This document shows positions 26,197-35,698 of a stretch of DNA of 64,000 bases, in pieces. Position 1 is the first letter of the stretch. Each line of letters opens with the position of its first letter. Origin of the DNA: Nguyenibacter vanlangensis. Lineage in GTDB: Bacteria > Pseudomonadota > Alphaproteobacteria > Acetobacterales > Acetobacteraceae. The stretch spans positions 1 to 64,000 of the forward strand of contig NZ_JABXXP010000001.1 of assembly GCF_013376155.1 (NCBI RefSeq). Direction: 5' to 3'. The notes under the pieces are model-generated. The model was not told the DNA's origin. It searched no databases and saw only the letters and a list, made by a program, of their open reading frames with translations. The position numbers and the translations under genes were made by a program.

Positions 26197-27003
26197 TCAC
26201 GTGAGATCGCCGTTGGTGTAGCGAGCGGCCGGAAGCGAACGCGAGAGGTTCGGCATCAAGGCATGGCGGGCGTTCTCGTAGGCTTCCCAGTCCGCGACAT
26301 CGGGCAGCGAGGGGATCGTCACCAATTCGCCCTGGTCCAGCCCCGCCAGAGCGGCGTCGACCATGTCCGTTGCCTTCATGACGATGCCGGACGGCAGGTG
26401 CTCGATCGGCGTGCCCGCCGCATTCCAGAACTCGGTGGCCGTGGCACCCGGCAGAACCGCCTGGACGTTGACACCGGTACCAGCCAGTTCCTTGTGCAAT
26501 GACTGGGTCAGCGCCAACACGAAGGCCTTGGTGCCACCGTACACACCGTTCAGGACTTCAGGCGCAATGGCGCCAATCGACGAAATATTGACGATTAGCC
26601 CCTGTCCGCGGGCCACAAAACCCGGTAGCGCGGCATAGGTGAGTCGCGTGAGAGCGGTGACGTTCAGCCCGATCATCGCCTCCATCGCGTCGATATCGGA
26701 TTGGAGAGCGGGCGCCGTCGCGCCGACACCGGCATTGTTGACCAGCGTGGTGATGCTGTGATCAGTCTTCAGGATGTCTGCCACCCGGCGGACGTCTGCG
26801 TCCTGACCCAGATCGGCGGTTACGACCTCAACGGACCGACCGGTCTCGTCGCTGATCCGCGCCGCCAGTTCGTCGAGCCGTGCGCGATTGCGCGCGACCA
26901 GGATCAGGTCATAACCGCGTCGGGCCAGCCGGTCCGCGTAGATCGCGCCGATCCCCGACGATGCTCCCGTCACCAGCGCCGTTCCCGGATGTTGCGTTGC
27001 CAT
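26197..27003 (-). CDS. SDR family oxidoreductase
   Basis: A 268-residue classical short-chain dehydrogenase from the ATG at 27003. TGASSGIG is at residues 12-19, NNAG follows in TTLVNNAGVG, and the active site has ISSIGAI and YGGTK. It is of the DltE/YqjQ-like type acting on small carbonyls or alcohols; substrate unknown. The gene is divergent from a GlxA-type regulator, with a 12-bp perfect inverted repeat between them, so it is the likely target. Confidence 0.9.
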   Translation of the reverse strand: MATQHPGTALVTGASSGIGAIYADRLARRGYDLILVARNRARLDELAARISDETGRSVEVVTADLGQDADVRRVADILKTDHSITTLVNNAGVGATAPALQSDIDAMEAMIGLNVTALTRLTYAALPGFVARGQGLIVNISSIGAIAPEVLNGVYGGTKAFVLALTQSLHKELAGTGVNVQAVLPGATATEFWNAAGTPIEHLPSGIVMKATDMVDAALAGLDQGELVTIPSLPDVADWEAYENARHALMPNLSRSLPAARYTNGDLT

Positions 27004-27070
27004 TACCTTGGTTCCTTTTCGATGCGAAGGCGTGATGCCGTCGCTGGGTGGAACCATAGGCGGGCTGGCT

Positions 27071-27109
27071 TTTGTCTTGAATGTCGTATAAGCGTCAATT
27101 CAAGACAAA
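27071..27109. promoter_or_regulatory. 12-bp inverted repeat between SDR and GlxA genes
   Basis: TTTGTCTTGAAT (27071-27082) and ATTCAAGACAAA (27098-27109) are perfect arms with a 15-base spacer. It ends just before the ribosome-binding site of the GlxA gene at 27123 and lies 68 bp upstream of the SDR start. Its position suits control of both genes. The sequence differs from the inverted repeat at the other GlxA gene, as expected for separate specificities. Confidence 0.7.
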
Positions 27110-27122
27110 GGAGATCGCAGCT

Positions 27123-28058
27123 ATGCAGCGCGTCGGGTTCATCGTCTACCCGGGGTTCCAGATCATAGGTCTCGCCGCTGCGACGGCGTTCGAGGTTGCC
27201 AATCTCGTCAGCGATCCGCCGGTCTACGAAGTATCGGTCCACTCGGAGAGCGGCGGCAAGATCCGGGGATCAGACGCCGTTTCGGTCGACAGCGCGACGT
27301 TGGACGACACGCATTTCGACACCCTGATCGTCTTGGGCGGGACGGGGATCCCCGATCCTTCGCTGGGGCTGGTGGAGCATGTTCGAATTGCCGCCAGAAG
27401 CGTACGTCGCCTCGCGTCGATCTGCACGGGTGCCTTCGTCCTGGCGGAAGCCGGATTGCTGGACGGTCGGCGCGCGACCACACACTGGCTTATGGCCTCC
27501 GAATTGCGCACCCGGTTTCCGGCGATCAAGGTGGAAGAGGACCGGATCTTCCTGATTGACGGCGCAATCTGGACCTCCGCCGGCATGAGTGCCGGGATCG
27601 ACCTCGCGCTGGCGATGATCGAAAAGGATCTGGGCCGGGACATCACGCGATCAGTCGCGCAGAAGCTGGTGCTCTATCACCGTCGCGCCGGTGGCCAGTC
27701 GCAGCATTCGACCTTGTTGGCACTGGAACCGAAATCGGACCGGATTCAGAATGCCCTGGATCATGCCCGGCGCAATCTGCGGAATAGTCTGTCCGTCGAG
27801 GAGCTGGCCGAGGCCGCGCATCTCAGTCCCCGCCAGTTCAGCCGCCTCTTTCACGCCGAAACCGGGGAATCACCCGCCAAGGCGATCGAACAATTGCGCA
27901 TCGAAGCCGCGCGCCTGATGCTGGAACAAGGTCGCCATCCGATTGAAGTCATCGCGCGCGAAACCGGCTTCGACGACCGCAACCGGATGCGCAGAGCCTT
28001 TCTGCGCGCCTATGGCGTGCCGCCGCAGGACATCAGGCGCAACCTCGCGGAGGTATAG
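27123..28058 (+). CDS. GlxA family transcriptional regulator (DJ-1/PfpI + AraC HTH)
   Basis: A 311-residue regulator starting at ATG 27123 behind AAAGGAGA; the longer frame from 27081 crosses the operator. Domain order matches the regulator at 23584: DJ-1/PfpI-like (FIVYPGFQIIGLAAATAFE, SICTGAFVLAEAGLLDGRRATTHW) then AraC HTH (LSVEELAEAAHLSPRQFSRLFHAETGESP). The two are clearly paralogous but differ in the N-terminal effector half. It faces an SDR gene and likely activates or represses it in response to an unknown ligand. Confidence 0.92.
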   Translation: MQRVGFIVYPGFQIIGLAAATAFEVANLVSDPPVYEVSVHSESGGKIRGSDAVSVDSATLDDTHFDTLIVLGGTGIPDPSLGLVEHVRIAARSVRRLASICTGAFVLAEAGLLDGRRATTHWLMASELRTRFPAIKVEEDRIFLIDGAIWTSAGMSAGIDLALAMIEKDLGRDITRSVAQKLVLYHRRAGGQSQHSTLLALEPKSDRIQNALDHARRNLRNSLSVEELAEAAHLSPRQFSRLFHAETGESPAKAIEQLRIEAARLMLEQGRHPIEVIARETGFDDRNRMRRAFLRAYGVPPQDIRRNLAEV

Positions 28059-28073
28059 GCCCGTCCGCCGCCC

Positions 28074-28649
28074 TTATCCACCGCCGATCATCAGCAACCC
28101 GGCCCGCACGCCGTTTTCCAGGATCGCATCGGACTCGGCCCCCGGCCCGATCACGCGCGCCAGTTGCAGCGTGCCGATCATCAACCCATAAAGCGCCTGT
28201 GCGGTCGCCCGCCGCGCCGCCGGCGTACCGGCAGGCAGGCTGTCCGCGATCTGCCCGACGAATTCCTCGCACGCGGCACGGAAGGCATCGCGCGTTTCTT
28301 CCGGATGCCGAGCGATTTCGGCCGACAATGCGGCCGCGACACATCCCCCACCCGGATTGTCGCGATGAGACAGGCTGAGATACCGGCGCAACCAGATCTC
28401 GGGCGGCGCGCCATCACGGATCGCCTGCACGGTGGCACCGCCGGCACTCTCGCGCATCGTGTCCAAGGTCTGCCGGACCAGATCCTCTTTCGACTCGAAA
28501 TGTGTGTAGAACGCGCCGTTGGTCAGGCCGGCATCCGTCATCAGCCCGGCAATGCCGGCAGCCGCGATCCCATCCTGGCGAAAGCGCCGGCCCGCCACGT
28601 CGATGATATGCCGGCGCGTTTCCTCCCGACGACCTTTCTGATAGCGCAT
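28074..28649 (-). CDS. TetR/AcrR family transcriptional regulator
   Basis: A 191-residue repressor with a clear N-terminal helix-turn-helix (GIAGLMTDAGLTNGAFYTHFESKEDLV) of the type that begins with YQKGRREETRRHI. The C-terminal domain includes GGGCVAAALSAEIARHP, typical of the subgroup controlling SDR and efflux genes. It converges closely on the GlxA gene (15 bp) and is divergent from an SDR-MATE operon, separated by the inverted repeat at 28697-28729. Confidence 0.92.
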   Translation of the reverse strand: MRYQKGRREETRRHIIDVAGRRFRQDGIAAAGIAGLMTDAGLTNGAFYTHFESKEDLVRQTLDTMRESAGGATVQAIRDGAPPEIWLRRYLSLSHRDNPGGGCVAAALSAEIARHPEETRDAFRAACEEFVGQIADSLPAGTPAARRATAQALYGLMIGTLQLARVIGPGAESDAILENGVRAGLLMIGGG

Positions 28650-28696
28650 CCGTCCCTCTCGTCCCTGCTGCCGGAATTTAGGTCCGCGCCTATTGC

Positions 28697-28729
28697 ATTA
28701 CAATCATAATTCTACATTATGACCGTAAT
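28697..28729. promoter_or_regulatory. TetR operator candidate before SDR-MATE operon
   Basis: ATTACAATCATAAT (28697-28710) and ATTATGACCGTAAT (28716-28729) form a 14-bp inverted repeat with two mismatches and a 5-base spacer. This AT-rich dyad stands out in a GC-rich region, lies between the divergent TetR and SDR genes, and contains the alternative ATG at 28719, which argues that translation starts later at 28749. Confidence 0.7.
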
Positions 28730-28748
28730 TCAATTGGAGACGCAGACA

Positions 28749-29528
28749 ATGAGGCTACGTGACAAGATCGCCCTGATCACCGGTGGCAACAGCGGTATCG
28801 GCCTTGCAACGGCCGAGCGCTTCATCCAGGAAGGGGCACGGGTCGCGATCACGGGTCGCGACCGGAAGACGCTCGATGCGGCAGCGGCGAAGCTGGGGCC
28901 GAACGCGCTCGCCATACAGGCCGACCTGACAGAGGACGGCGCGGCCGAGCGTGCGATCGCCGCCACAATCGAGCGATTCGGCGCACTCGATGTCCTGTTC
29001 CTCAATGCCGGTATCGCGGGCAATACGCCGGTCGGGACGACGATCCGCGCAGATTTCGAACGCATTATCGCGACCAACCTGACTGCCGTCTTCTTCACCG
29101 CGCAAGCGGCTGCCCCTCACCTGAAGAAGGGTGGATCGATCGTTCTCAACGGATCGGTACACCAGGTACTGGGCATTCCGGGAGCGTCTGCCTATGCCGC
29201 AAGCAAGGGCGGGATCGGCGCGATGAACCGCGTTCTGGCATCGGAATTCGCACCGCGCGGCATCCGGGTGAACAGCGTGGTGCCGGGCGCCACCCGCACG
29301 CCGATCTGGGCCGCGCGCGCGACGACCCCCGAGGCGCTGGCAGCGCTGGAAAATGGCTATTCCCGCTCCATTCCGCTGGGCCATTTCGGCGAAGCCGTGG
29401 ATATCGCCAACGCGGTGCTGTTCCTGGCCTCAGATGAGGCACGGCATATCACCGGCACCGAGATCGTCGTCGATGGCGGCACGATCGGCGCGCCTGCCGG
29501 CTCCCCGATTTTCCGCGCCGAAACGTAA
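28749..29528 (+). CDS. SDR family oxidoreductase
   Basis: A 259-residue classical SDR starting at ATG 28749 with GGAG upstream. TGGNSGIG is at residues 11-18, FLNAGIAG replaces the usual NNAG, and the catalytic set is LNGSVHQ and YAASK. C-terminal ITGTEIVVDGGT is conserved. It is followed 10 bp later by a MATE efflux gene; the divergent TetR gene and the dyad operator suggest joint induction by a toxic compound that is both reduced and exported. Substrate is inference. Confidence 0.92.
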   Translation: MRLRDKIALITGGNSGIGLATAERFIQEGARVAITGRDRKTLDAAAAKLGPNALAIQADLTEDGAAERAIAATIERFGALDVLFLNAGIAGNTPVGTTIRADFERIIATNLTAVFFTAQAAAPHLKKGGSIVLNGSVHQVLGIPGASAYAASKGGIGAMNRVLASEFAPRGIRVNSVVPGATRTPIWAARATTPEALAALENGYSRSIPLGHFGEAVDIANAVLFLASDEARHITGTEIVVDGGTIGAPAGSPIFRAET

Positions 29529-29538
29529 GACGACCACG

Positions 29539-30978
29539 ATGTCCGAGAGCGCCAATGAGAGGATCGCCGACCTCATCGAAATCACCCCGATCAGCGAGCC
29601 CCGCGTGGCGGATCGCAAGGCGCGGACACGCGACGCCATCCTGACGGGACCGATCGCCGGAACATTGATGCGGCTCGCGCTGCCGACGATCGCCGTACTC
29701 CTGGCCCAGACGGCGGTCGGGGTGGCCGAAACCTACTATGTCGGTGTCCTGGGGACCGAGGCGCTGGCTGGCGTAGCACTGGTCTTTCCCGTCTATATGC
29801 TGATGGTCACCATGTCGAACGGTGGCCTGGGCAGCGGGGTGGCGTCGGCGCTCGCGCGGGCGATCGGCGCCGGGCGGCAGCACGACGCCGACGCTCTGGT
29901 GCTGCATGCCATCGTGCTGGCCGCGATCGCCGGCGCGGTTTTTACCGTCGGGCTGCTCTGCGGCGGTCCCGCGCTCTATGGCGCGCTGGGCGGAAACGGC
30001 GCGTCCCTGCGCGCGGCGCTGGCGTACTCGAATACCGTTTTCGGCGGCGCGGCCGCGATCTGGATCGTCAATCTGCTATCGGCCGCCTTGCGTGGGGCGG
30101 GGAACGTAAGGGTACCCGCACTGGTAACCCTGGTCGGGGCCGCGGTCATGATTCCGGCTTCTCCGGCCCTGATCTTCGGCTTCGGGCCGATCCCGCGTCT
30201 CGGCGTCGGAGGCGCCGGACTCGCGTTCGTGCTCTATTACGTCTGCGCGCTGATCGTCCTGTTACGCTACATGGCCTCGGGCCGGTCGGGCTTGAAACTG
30301 CGGATGGCACGCCTCGAATGGCGCCTGTTCGCGGATATCCTGAAAGTGGGCATCCCCACCGCATTGAATACGGTGCAGACGAATCTGACCGTCATCATCA
30401 TGACCGGCGCGGTTGGAGGCCTCGGCGTCGACGCCATTGCCGGATATGGCATCGCCTCCCGGCTCGATTACGTGATGATCCCGATCCTGTTCGGCCTGTC
30501 CTCGGCCGTACTGACCATGGTCGGGATCGCGGTCGGCGCGGGACAGGCCGCTCGCGCGCGCAGGATTGCCTTGATCGGCGCAAGCGTGGGCGGTGCCTTC
30601 GCGGAAATCGTCGGGCTGGCCGTCGCCCTGGCCCCCACGCTCTGGAGCGGCCTGTTCACCGGCCAGGCCCCCGTCACGATAACCGCAACGACCTATCTGA
30701 CGACAGTGGCCCCCACATACGGCTTCATGGCGGCGGGATTCGTGTTCGCCTTCGCCGTCCAGGGCGCAGGCCATGCCCTGTGGCCTTTTCTCGCCTATAC
30801 CATACGGACAGTACTGGCGGCGGGTGGCGGGATGGTCGTCGTGCATGTCTTCCACGCCGGAATGGCGGCTTTGTCAGCCGCCGTGGCGATATCCTATATC
30901 GTTTTTGCCCCCATCTGCGGCGTGCCGATGCTGTCCCGGCGCCTGTGGCGCGTTTCCGTGAAACAGAACGCCACCTGA
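29539..30978 (+). CDS. MATE family efflux transporter
   Basis: A 479-residue inner-membrane exporter of the multidrug and toxin extrusion family, driven by Na+ or H+. Twelve hydrophobic segments are present in two halves; family patterns include GPIAGTLMRLALPTIAVLL and ETYYVGVLGTEALAGVAL in helices 1-2, and a second-half start at IGTALN-like GIPTALNTVQTNL. The N-terminus has about 45 extra polar residues. ATG at 29539 chosen. It forms an operon with the SDR gene under likely TetR control. Confidence 0.92.
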   Translation: MSESANERIADLIEITPISEPRVADRKARTRDAILTGPIAGTLMRLALPTIAVLLAQTAVGVAETYYVGVLGTEALAGVALVFPVYMLMVTMSNGGLGSGVASALARAIGAGRQHDADALVLHAIVLAAIAGAVFTVGLLCGGPALYGALGGNGASLRAALAYSNTVFGGAAAIWIVNLLSAALRGAGNVRVPALVTLVGAAVMIPASPALIFGFGPIPRLGVGGAGLAFVLYYVCALIVLLRYMASGRSGLKLRMARLEWRLFADILKVGIPTALNTVQTNLTVIIMTGAVGGLGVDAIAGYGIASRLDYVMIPILFGLSSAVLTMVGIAVGAGQAARARRIALIGASVGGAFAEIVGLAVALAPTLWSGLFTGQAPVTITATTYLTTVAPTYGFMAAGFVFAFAVQGAGHALWPFLAYTIRTVLAAGGGMVVVHVFHAGMAALSAAVAISYIVFAPICGVPMLSRRLWRVSVKQNAT

Positions 30979-31062
30979 CACACGAAGGCCATCGTGAAGC
31001 GCCGGCCATGCTCAGCGGCGCAGATTGATATCGTCCTCCAGCTGACGGACACCGTCCAGCCG

Positions 31063-31395
31063 TCATGCTGTCGTACATCGCTTCATCCCGTCGCCCGCCG
31101 ATGACCCTAATGCCGGCTGCCCGGTCGATCGGCCGGACGCACGGGCATCGGCGACATCATGCGCGTTCGCCTCGGTGATTCCGGACCAGGCCGCGTCATC
31201 TTCCAGCAATCCCGCGAACGCCCCGAAAAACGCGACGATCTGTGCGTCCGATCTGATCGCCAGCGCCTTGAAGGCCGCCGAAGGGGCTGAGATATCGTCG
31301 CAGCCCCCGTCGGTCTGGCACAGCTCCAGCACATCTCCGGCCCGAAATTCATGCGCCAGGCCGGCCGCTACGGTGGCGGCACGGCCCGAGCTACC
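31063..31395 (-). pseudogene. unidentified gene remnant downstream of RND permease
   Basis: On the minus strand an open stretch reads VAAGLAHEFRAGDVLELCQT, GGCDDISAPSAAFKALA, IVAFFGAFAGLLEDD and ITEANAHDVADARASGRST, then loses character and stops at 31063. The composition is that of a real protein N-terminus, but there is no convincing start (only a GTG inside, at 31332) and no ribosome-binding site. The ANAHDVADARA piece resembles the N-terminal region of glutamate-semialdehyde-dehydrogenase-like proteins, but I cannot confirm this. Nothing else is seen in 30979-31451. Confidence 0.35.
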
Positions 31396-31451
31396 TCTTC
31401 GAAGCGTCCTTATCTTTGTTTTCGGGACGTAGGGAATGCCGCAGGCACGCC

Positions 31452-34400
31452 TTACTCTTTGGAAGCCCCCGTGAAATCCTTCGCCACCTCCGGCTCGCCG
31501 CCGTCAGGCTCGTTCGTCGGCTTTATGCGATACCAGATCGCATAAAGCGCCGGCAGGAACATCAGGATCAACCCGGTACCGGCCGCCGTGCCGCCGATCA
31601 GCGTATAGGCCAGCGAGCCCCAGAACACCGATTCCGTCAGCGGGATGAAGGCCAGCACGGCCGCCAGGGCCGTCAGGATGACCGGGCGGGCACGCTGCAC
31701 GGTCGCCTCGACCACCGAATGGAACGGATCGAGCCCCGCCGCCTGATTGACCTTGATCTGTCCGATCAGGATCAGCGTGTTGCGCATCAGGATGCCCGAC
31801 AGGCCGATCAATCCCAGGATCGCATTGAAACCGAACGGCTGATGGAAGATCAACAGGGTCGGGACGGTCCCGATCAGCCCCAGCGGAGCCGTCAGGAACA
31901 CCATGAACATGCCGGAGATGGACCGGGTCTCGAACACCAGGACGACCAGGGTCAGCAGGATCATCACCGGAAAGATCGGCACCAGGGCCTTGTTGGCCTT
32001 TCCGGATTCTTCCGCGTTGCCGCCGGCTTCGATGCGATAGCCAGGGGGCAGCGTCGCGCGGACGGACGCCAGAGCCTGATCGATCTCCGTCGTGACCTGC
32101 GGCGGCTGCAGGTTTTCGTCGATATCGCTCTGAAGCGTGATCGTCGGAATCCGGTCACGCCGACGCAGGATAGGGTCTTCGGCACGGATCTCGACGTGAC
32201 CGATCTGGCTGAGCGGAATCAATTGGCCCGTGCGGTTGCTGATGGTCATGTTGCCCAGCTTCGCCGGATCCAGACGATCCTGCCCCGCGCTGCGGACCAC
32301 CAGATCGACGGTCCGGATGTCCTCGCGGATCTGGGTCACGGGCACGCCCAGCAGCAGGAACTGGATCTGTTCGGACGCTTCCTGGGGGGACAGGCCGATC
32401 AGTTGCAGCCGCGCCTGGTCCAGCACGAAATGCGCCGTCTGCACGCGCTCGCCCCAATCGGCATTGACCTGCCGCGTATGCGGATTGTTCCGCATGATCG
32501 TGCCGACCTGGGCCGCGATATCGCGCACCCGATCCGCATCCGGTCCCATGATGCGGAACATAACCGGGAAATGCGTGTAGGGGCCGAAGACGAACTGCGT
32601 CACACGGATCCGGGCATCAGGCGCCATCCCCTGAGCCACGGCCTGGCGCATACGATCGCGCAAGCGGTCGCGGTCCCGGGCGCTGGGAGTCAGGACGACG
32701 ATTTTGGCAAAGGACGGATCAGGCAATTCCGGGTTGTACGCCAGGAAGAAACGCGGCGCGCCGGCACCCACATAGCTGGTGACGATCTTTGCCTCGGGCT
32801 GCGTCTTCAGCCATGCTTCCACACGGGCCGTGACCCGCGTTGTGGCTTCGATGCTGGTGCCCTCCGGCATCTGCACCTCGGCCAGCAGTTCCGGGCGGTC
32901 CGAACTGGGGAAGAATTGCTGCCGGACAGAGCCCATCCCGACGAAGGCCAGCAGGAACAATGCCAGCACCGCCCCCGCGACCATGAATTTGTGCCGCACG
33001 ACCCATATGACGAGACGACGGAAGCGGCGGTAATTGGGCGTGGCGTAGATATGCTCATAGGCGCCCTCGATCCGCTTGATGTCCGGCAGCAGCTTGACGC
33101 CGAGATAGGGCGTGAACACCACGGCCACGAACCAGGAGGTCAGCAGCGCATAGCCGACGATCCAGAAAATGTTGCCGGCGTACTCGCCGGCGGTGGAGCG
33201 CGCGAAGCCGACCGGGGTGAAACCGATGATCGTGACCAGCGTGCCGGCCAGCATCGGGGCCGCCGTGTGGCTCCAGGCATAGGCGGCGGCCTTCGTGCGT
33301 TCGTACCCTTCCTCCAGCTTCACCACCATCATCTCGATCGCGATGATCGCGTCGTCGACCAGAAGGCCCAGCGAGATGATCAACGCGCCCAGCGTGATGC
33401 GGTCCAGCGCCCGGCCGGTCACCAGCATGATGACCATGACGATCGACAGCGTCAGCGGCACGGCTGCCGCGACGACGATGCCGACCCGCCAGCCCAGGCT
33501 GACCAGGCTGACGACCATCACGACGCCGAGCGCCACGAAGAATTTCAGCATGAACTCGCCGACGGCGGCATGAATGATGCCGGCCTGGTCCACGATTTTC
33601 GTCAGCGTGACCCCGACGGGCAGCCCCTCCCCCAGCGTCTTCTCCGCCGCGGCCAGGGACTGGCCGAGCTTCAACCCGTTCCAGTGATCCTGCATCACGA
33701 CGTTCAGCACCAGAGTCTGGGCTCCGGCATGCCGGACAAGATAGGTCGGTGGGTCCTCGTACCCCCGCTCCACCGTCGCGATGTCCGAGATCTTGAGAGT
33801 CCGGCCGCCCGCCGCGATGGGGATGTCACGAATTTTCTGCAGGTCGTCCAGCGCGCCATCCAACCGCACGAAGACCTGCGGGCCGCGCGTATCGATCGAA
33901 CCCGCGGCCGTCACCGCATTCTGACGTTCGAGCGCCGCGAACACGTCCTGCGTGCTGATCCCGAGCGTGACCAGTCTGGCATTGGAAAAATTGACGAAGA
34001 TCCGTTCCGGTCGCTCGCCGACAATATCGACCTTGCGCACGCCCGGCACATGCAGCAGGCGCTGCCGCACCGTTTCGGCCTGGCGGACCAGCAGGCGTTC
34101 GGGCAGCCCATGGCCGTCCAGAGCGTAGACGGCGAAATCGACATCGGAATATTCGTCATTGACGAACGGTCCCTGCACGCCCTGCGGCAGAAGAGGCATG
34201 GTGTCGTACAGCTTCTTGCGCGTCTGGTAGAATTGCTCGGGAACGGCGGCAGGCGGCGTGTTGTCCTTGAGCGTGACCATCATCAGCGCCAGGCCCGGCC
34301 GGGTCAATGTTTCCACCCGGTCGTACCATTGCAGTTCCTGCACCCGCTTTTCCAGGGGATCGGCCACCAGGTCCTGCATTTCCTGCGCCGTGGCGCCCGG

Positions 34401-34562
34401 CCAGACAGCGGTCGCCGTCAGGGTTTTGACGGTGAAGGCGGGGTCCTCGGCACGGCCGAGACTGAAGAACGCATAGGCGCCCGACAATGCCAGCGCCACG
34501 ATCAGGAACAATGTGATCCCGCGCTCGCGCACCGCGAGGGCGGACAGGTTGAACCCGCTCAT
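31452..34562 (-). CDS. RND efflux transporter permease (HAE1-like)
   Basis: A 1036-residue inner-membrane RND pump protein that expels drugs or solvents using the proton gradient. The N-terminal helix is followed by AEDPAFTVKTL and ATAVWPGATAQEMQDLVADPLE, the second half starts around VVRHKFMVAGAVLAL, and the charged transmembrane motif region GLLVDDAIIAIEMM is intact. Length and two-fold repeat fit the family. The start overlaps the adaptor stop by 4 nt (ATGA). A 1099-residue antisense frame exists but is a shadow. Confidence 0.95.
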   Translation of the reverse strand: MSGFNLSALAVRERGITLFLIVALALSGAYAFFSLGRAEDPAFTVKTLTATAVWPGATAQEMQDLVADPLEKRVQELQWYDRVETLTRPGLALMMVTLKDNTPPAAVPEQFYQTRKKLYDTMPLLPQGVQGPFVNDEYSDVDFAVYALDGHGLPERLLVRQAETVRQRLLHVPGVRKVDIVGERPERIFVNFSNARLVTLGISTQDVFAALERQNAVTAAGSIDTRGPQVFVRLDGALDDLQKIRDIPIAAGGRTLKISDIATVERGYEDPPTYLVRHAGAQTLVLNVVMQDHWNGLKLGQSLAAAEKTLGEGLPVGVTLTKIVDQAGIIHAAVGEFMLKFFVALGVVMVVSLVSLGWRVGIVVAAAVPLTLSIVMVIMLVTGRALDRITLGALIISLGLLVDDAIIAIEMMVVKLEEGYERTKAAAYAWSHTAAPMLAGTLVTIIGFTPVGFARSTAGEYAGNIFWIVGYALLTSWFVAVVFTPYLGVKLLPDIKRIEGAYEHIYATPNYRRFRRLVIWVVRHKFMVAGAVLALFLLAFVGMGSVRQQFFPSSDRPELLAEVQMPEGTSIEATTRVTARVEAWLKTQPEAKIVTSYVGAGAPRFFLAYNPELPDPSFAKIVVLTPSARDRDRLRDRMRQAVAQGMAPDARIRVTQFVFGPYTHFPVMFRIMGPDADRVRDIAAQVGTIMRNNPHTRQVNADWGERVQTAHFVLDQARLQLIGLSPQEASEQIQFLLLGVPVTQIREDIRTVDLVVRSAGQDRLDPAKLGNMTISNRTGQLIPLSQIGHVEIRAEDPILRRRDRIPTITLQSDIDENLQPPQVTTEIDQALASVRATLPPGYRIEAGGNAEESGKANKALVPIFPVMILLTLVVLVFETRSISGMFMVFLTAPLGLIGTVPTLLIFHQPFGFNAILGLIGLSGILMRNTLILIGQIKVNQAAGLDPFHSVVEATVQRARPVILTALAAVLAFIPLTESVFWGSLAYTLIGGTAAGTGLILMFLPALYAIWYRIKPTNEPDGGEPEVAKDFTGASKE

Positions 34563-35659
34563 TGCATCGCGACCTTTGTCGAGGCGATCTGGACATGCTC
34601 GCCGACATGCAGAGAGTGGCCGCCGGCCGCCGCAATCAGCATGCCCGGGCGAAGATCCGCACCGGGGACGACCGTCGCCGTATCCTCGCCGATATGTGCG
34701 ATCTGTACCGGATGAAAGCTGACTGTCGAAGCCGGGCCATCCACGCTCCAGACGCCGGGCCCCTTGCCCTCGTCATCGACGGCGCCCAACGGCACGACGA
34801 GCGCGGGCGGATCGTCGCTGGCTTCAGGCAGATGGACACGCACCGTCGCCCCCAGCGGCGCGTCCGCACCTGGCCCGTCCATGACGTAACGGGCCTCGAA
34901 CGTGCGGGTACGCGGGTCGGCGGCGTCGGACAATTGCCGCAGGTGCGCGGACACGCGGGAACCCTCGTCATACAGTTCGGCTTCCGCCGCGGAATGCAGC
35001 ATCGGACGCACCCCTTCCGGCAGGTCGATCGCGGCCTCGCGCGGGCCGGCATGTGCCAGCACGATCACGGTCTGGCCGGCCGCGACGACATGCCCCGGTT
35101 CCGCCAGGGTTTGGACGACGACACCGTCTTCATCCGCCCGCAGCAGGGAATAATCATCCTGGTTGCGGGCAATCTTCTCCTGCGCGATCGCCGCATCCAG
35201 TTGCGCGCGGGCGCTGTCCGCTTCGGCCTTTACCTGATCGTAGGCCGAGGCCGCCACGGCACCGGTCGCGACAAGACCGCGATAGCGACGCTCATCCGCC
35301 GCGGCCTGGACCCAGCGGGCGCGCAACGATGCCACGCTGCCGACCTGGGTCGTCACGGCATGCAGGTAATCCGTCGGGTCGAGGCGCATCAGCACCTGCC
35401 CCTTTGAGACAGTCTGTCCCGTGTCGACCAAGCGTTCGACGATCTTGCCGGACACGCGAAAGCCGAGATCGCTTTGGACGCGGGCCGCTACGACCCCCGT
35501 GTAGACATGCTCGGCAGTCGCTGCGGGTTCGATCCGCACCGTCTCCACGATACGGTCGGCCGTGCGCGGATCAGGATCGTCTTTGGGCTTGCAGGCCGAC
35601 AGCCCGAAAACGGTGCAGATGCCGGCCGCTGCAAGAAAGGATAGGCGTGTTCCAGCCAT
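34559..35659 (-). CDS. RND efflux periplasmic adaptor, lipoprotein
   Basis: A 366-residue membrane fusion protein with a lipoprotein signal ending GLSAC (Cys23). The mature part has the adaptor order: beta-barrel/lipoyl entry (GFRVSGKIVERLVDTGQTVSKGQVLMRLD), a coiled-coil hairpin around 95-165, a second lipoyl half (GVVVQTLAEPGHVVAAGQTV) and the C-terminal barrel. It links the RND permease downstream with the outer membrane factor at 36489. About 40 bp upstream of its start is an operator shared with the outer membrane factor promoter. Confidence 0.94.
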   Translation of the reverse strand: MAGTRLSFLAAAGICTVFGLSACKPKDDPDPRTADRIVETVRIEPAATAEHVYTGVVAARVQSDLGFRVSGKIVERLVDTGQTVSKGQVLMRLDPTDYLHAVTTQVGSVASLRARWVQAAADERRYRGLVATGAVAASAYDQVKAEADSARAQLDAAIAQEKIARNQDDYSLLRADEDGVVVQTLAEPGHVVAAGQTVIVLAHAGPREAAIDLPEGVRPMLHSAAEAELYDEGSRVSAHLRQLSDAADPRTRTFEARYVMDGPGADAPLGATVRVHLPEASDDPPALVVPLGAVDDEGKGPGVWSVDGPASTVSFHPVQIAHIGEDTATVVPGADLRPGMLIAAAGGHSLHVGEHVQIASTKVAMQ

Positions 35660-35698
35660 GTTCGGGCTCCCAGCGGGTTTGGAAGCCCAAATTGTACA

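Noticed and set aside
31416-34715. 1099-codon plus-strand open frame opposite the RND permease
   Set aside because: Arg/Asp/Gln/His-rich composition without any fold pattern; the minus strand carries a full RND protein. High GC3 produces such antisense frames.
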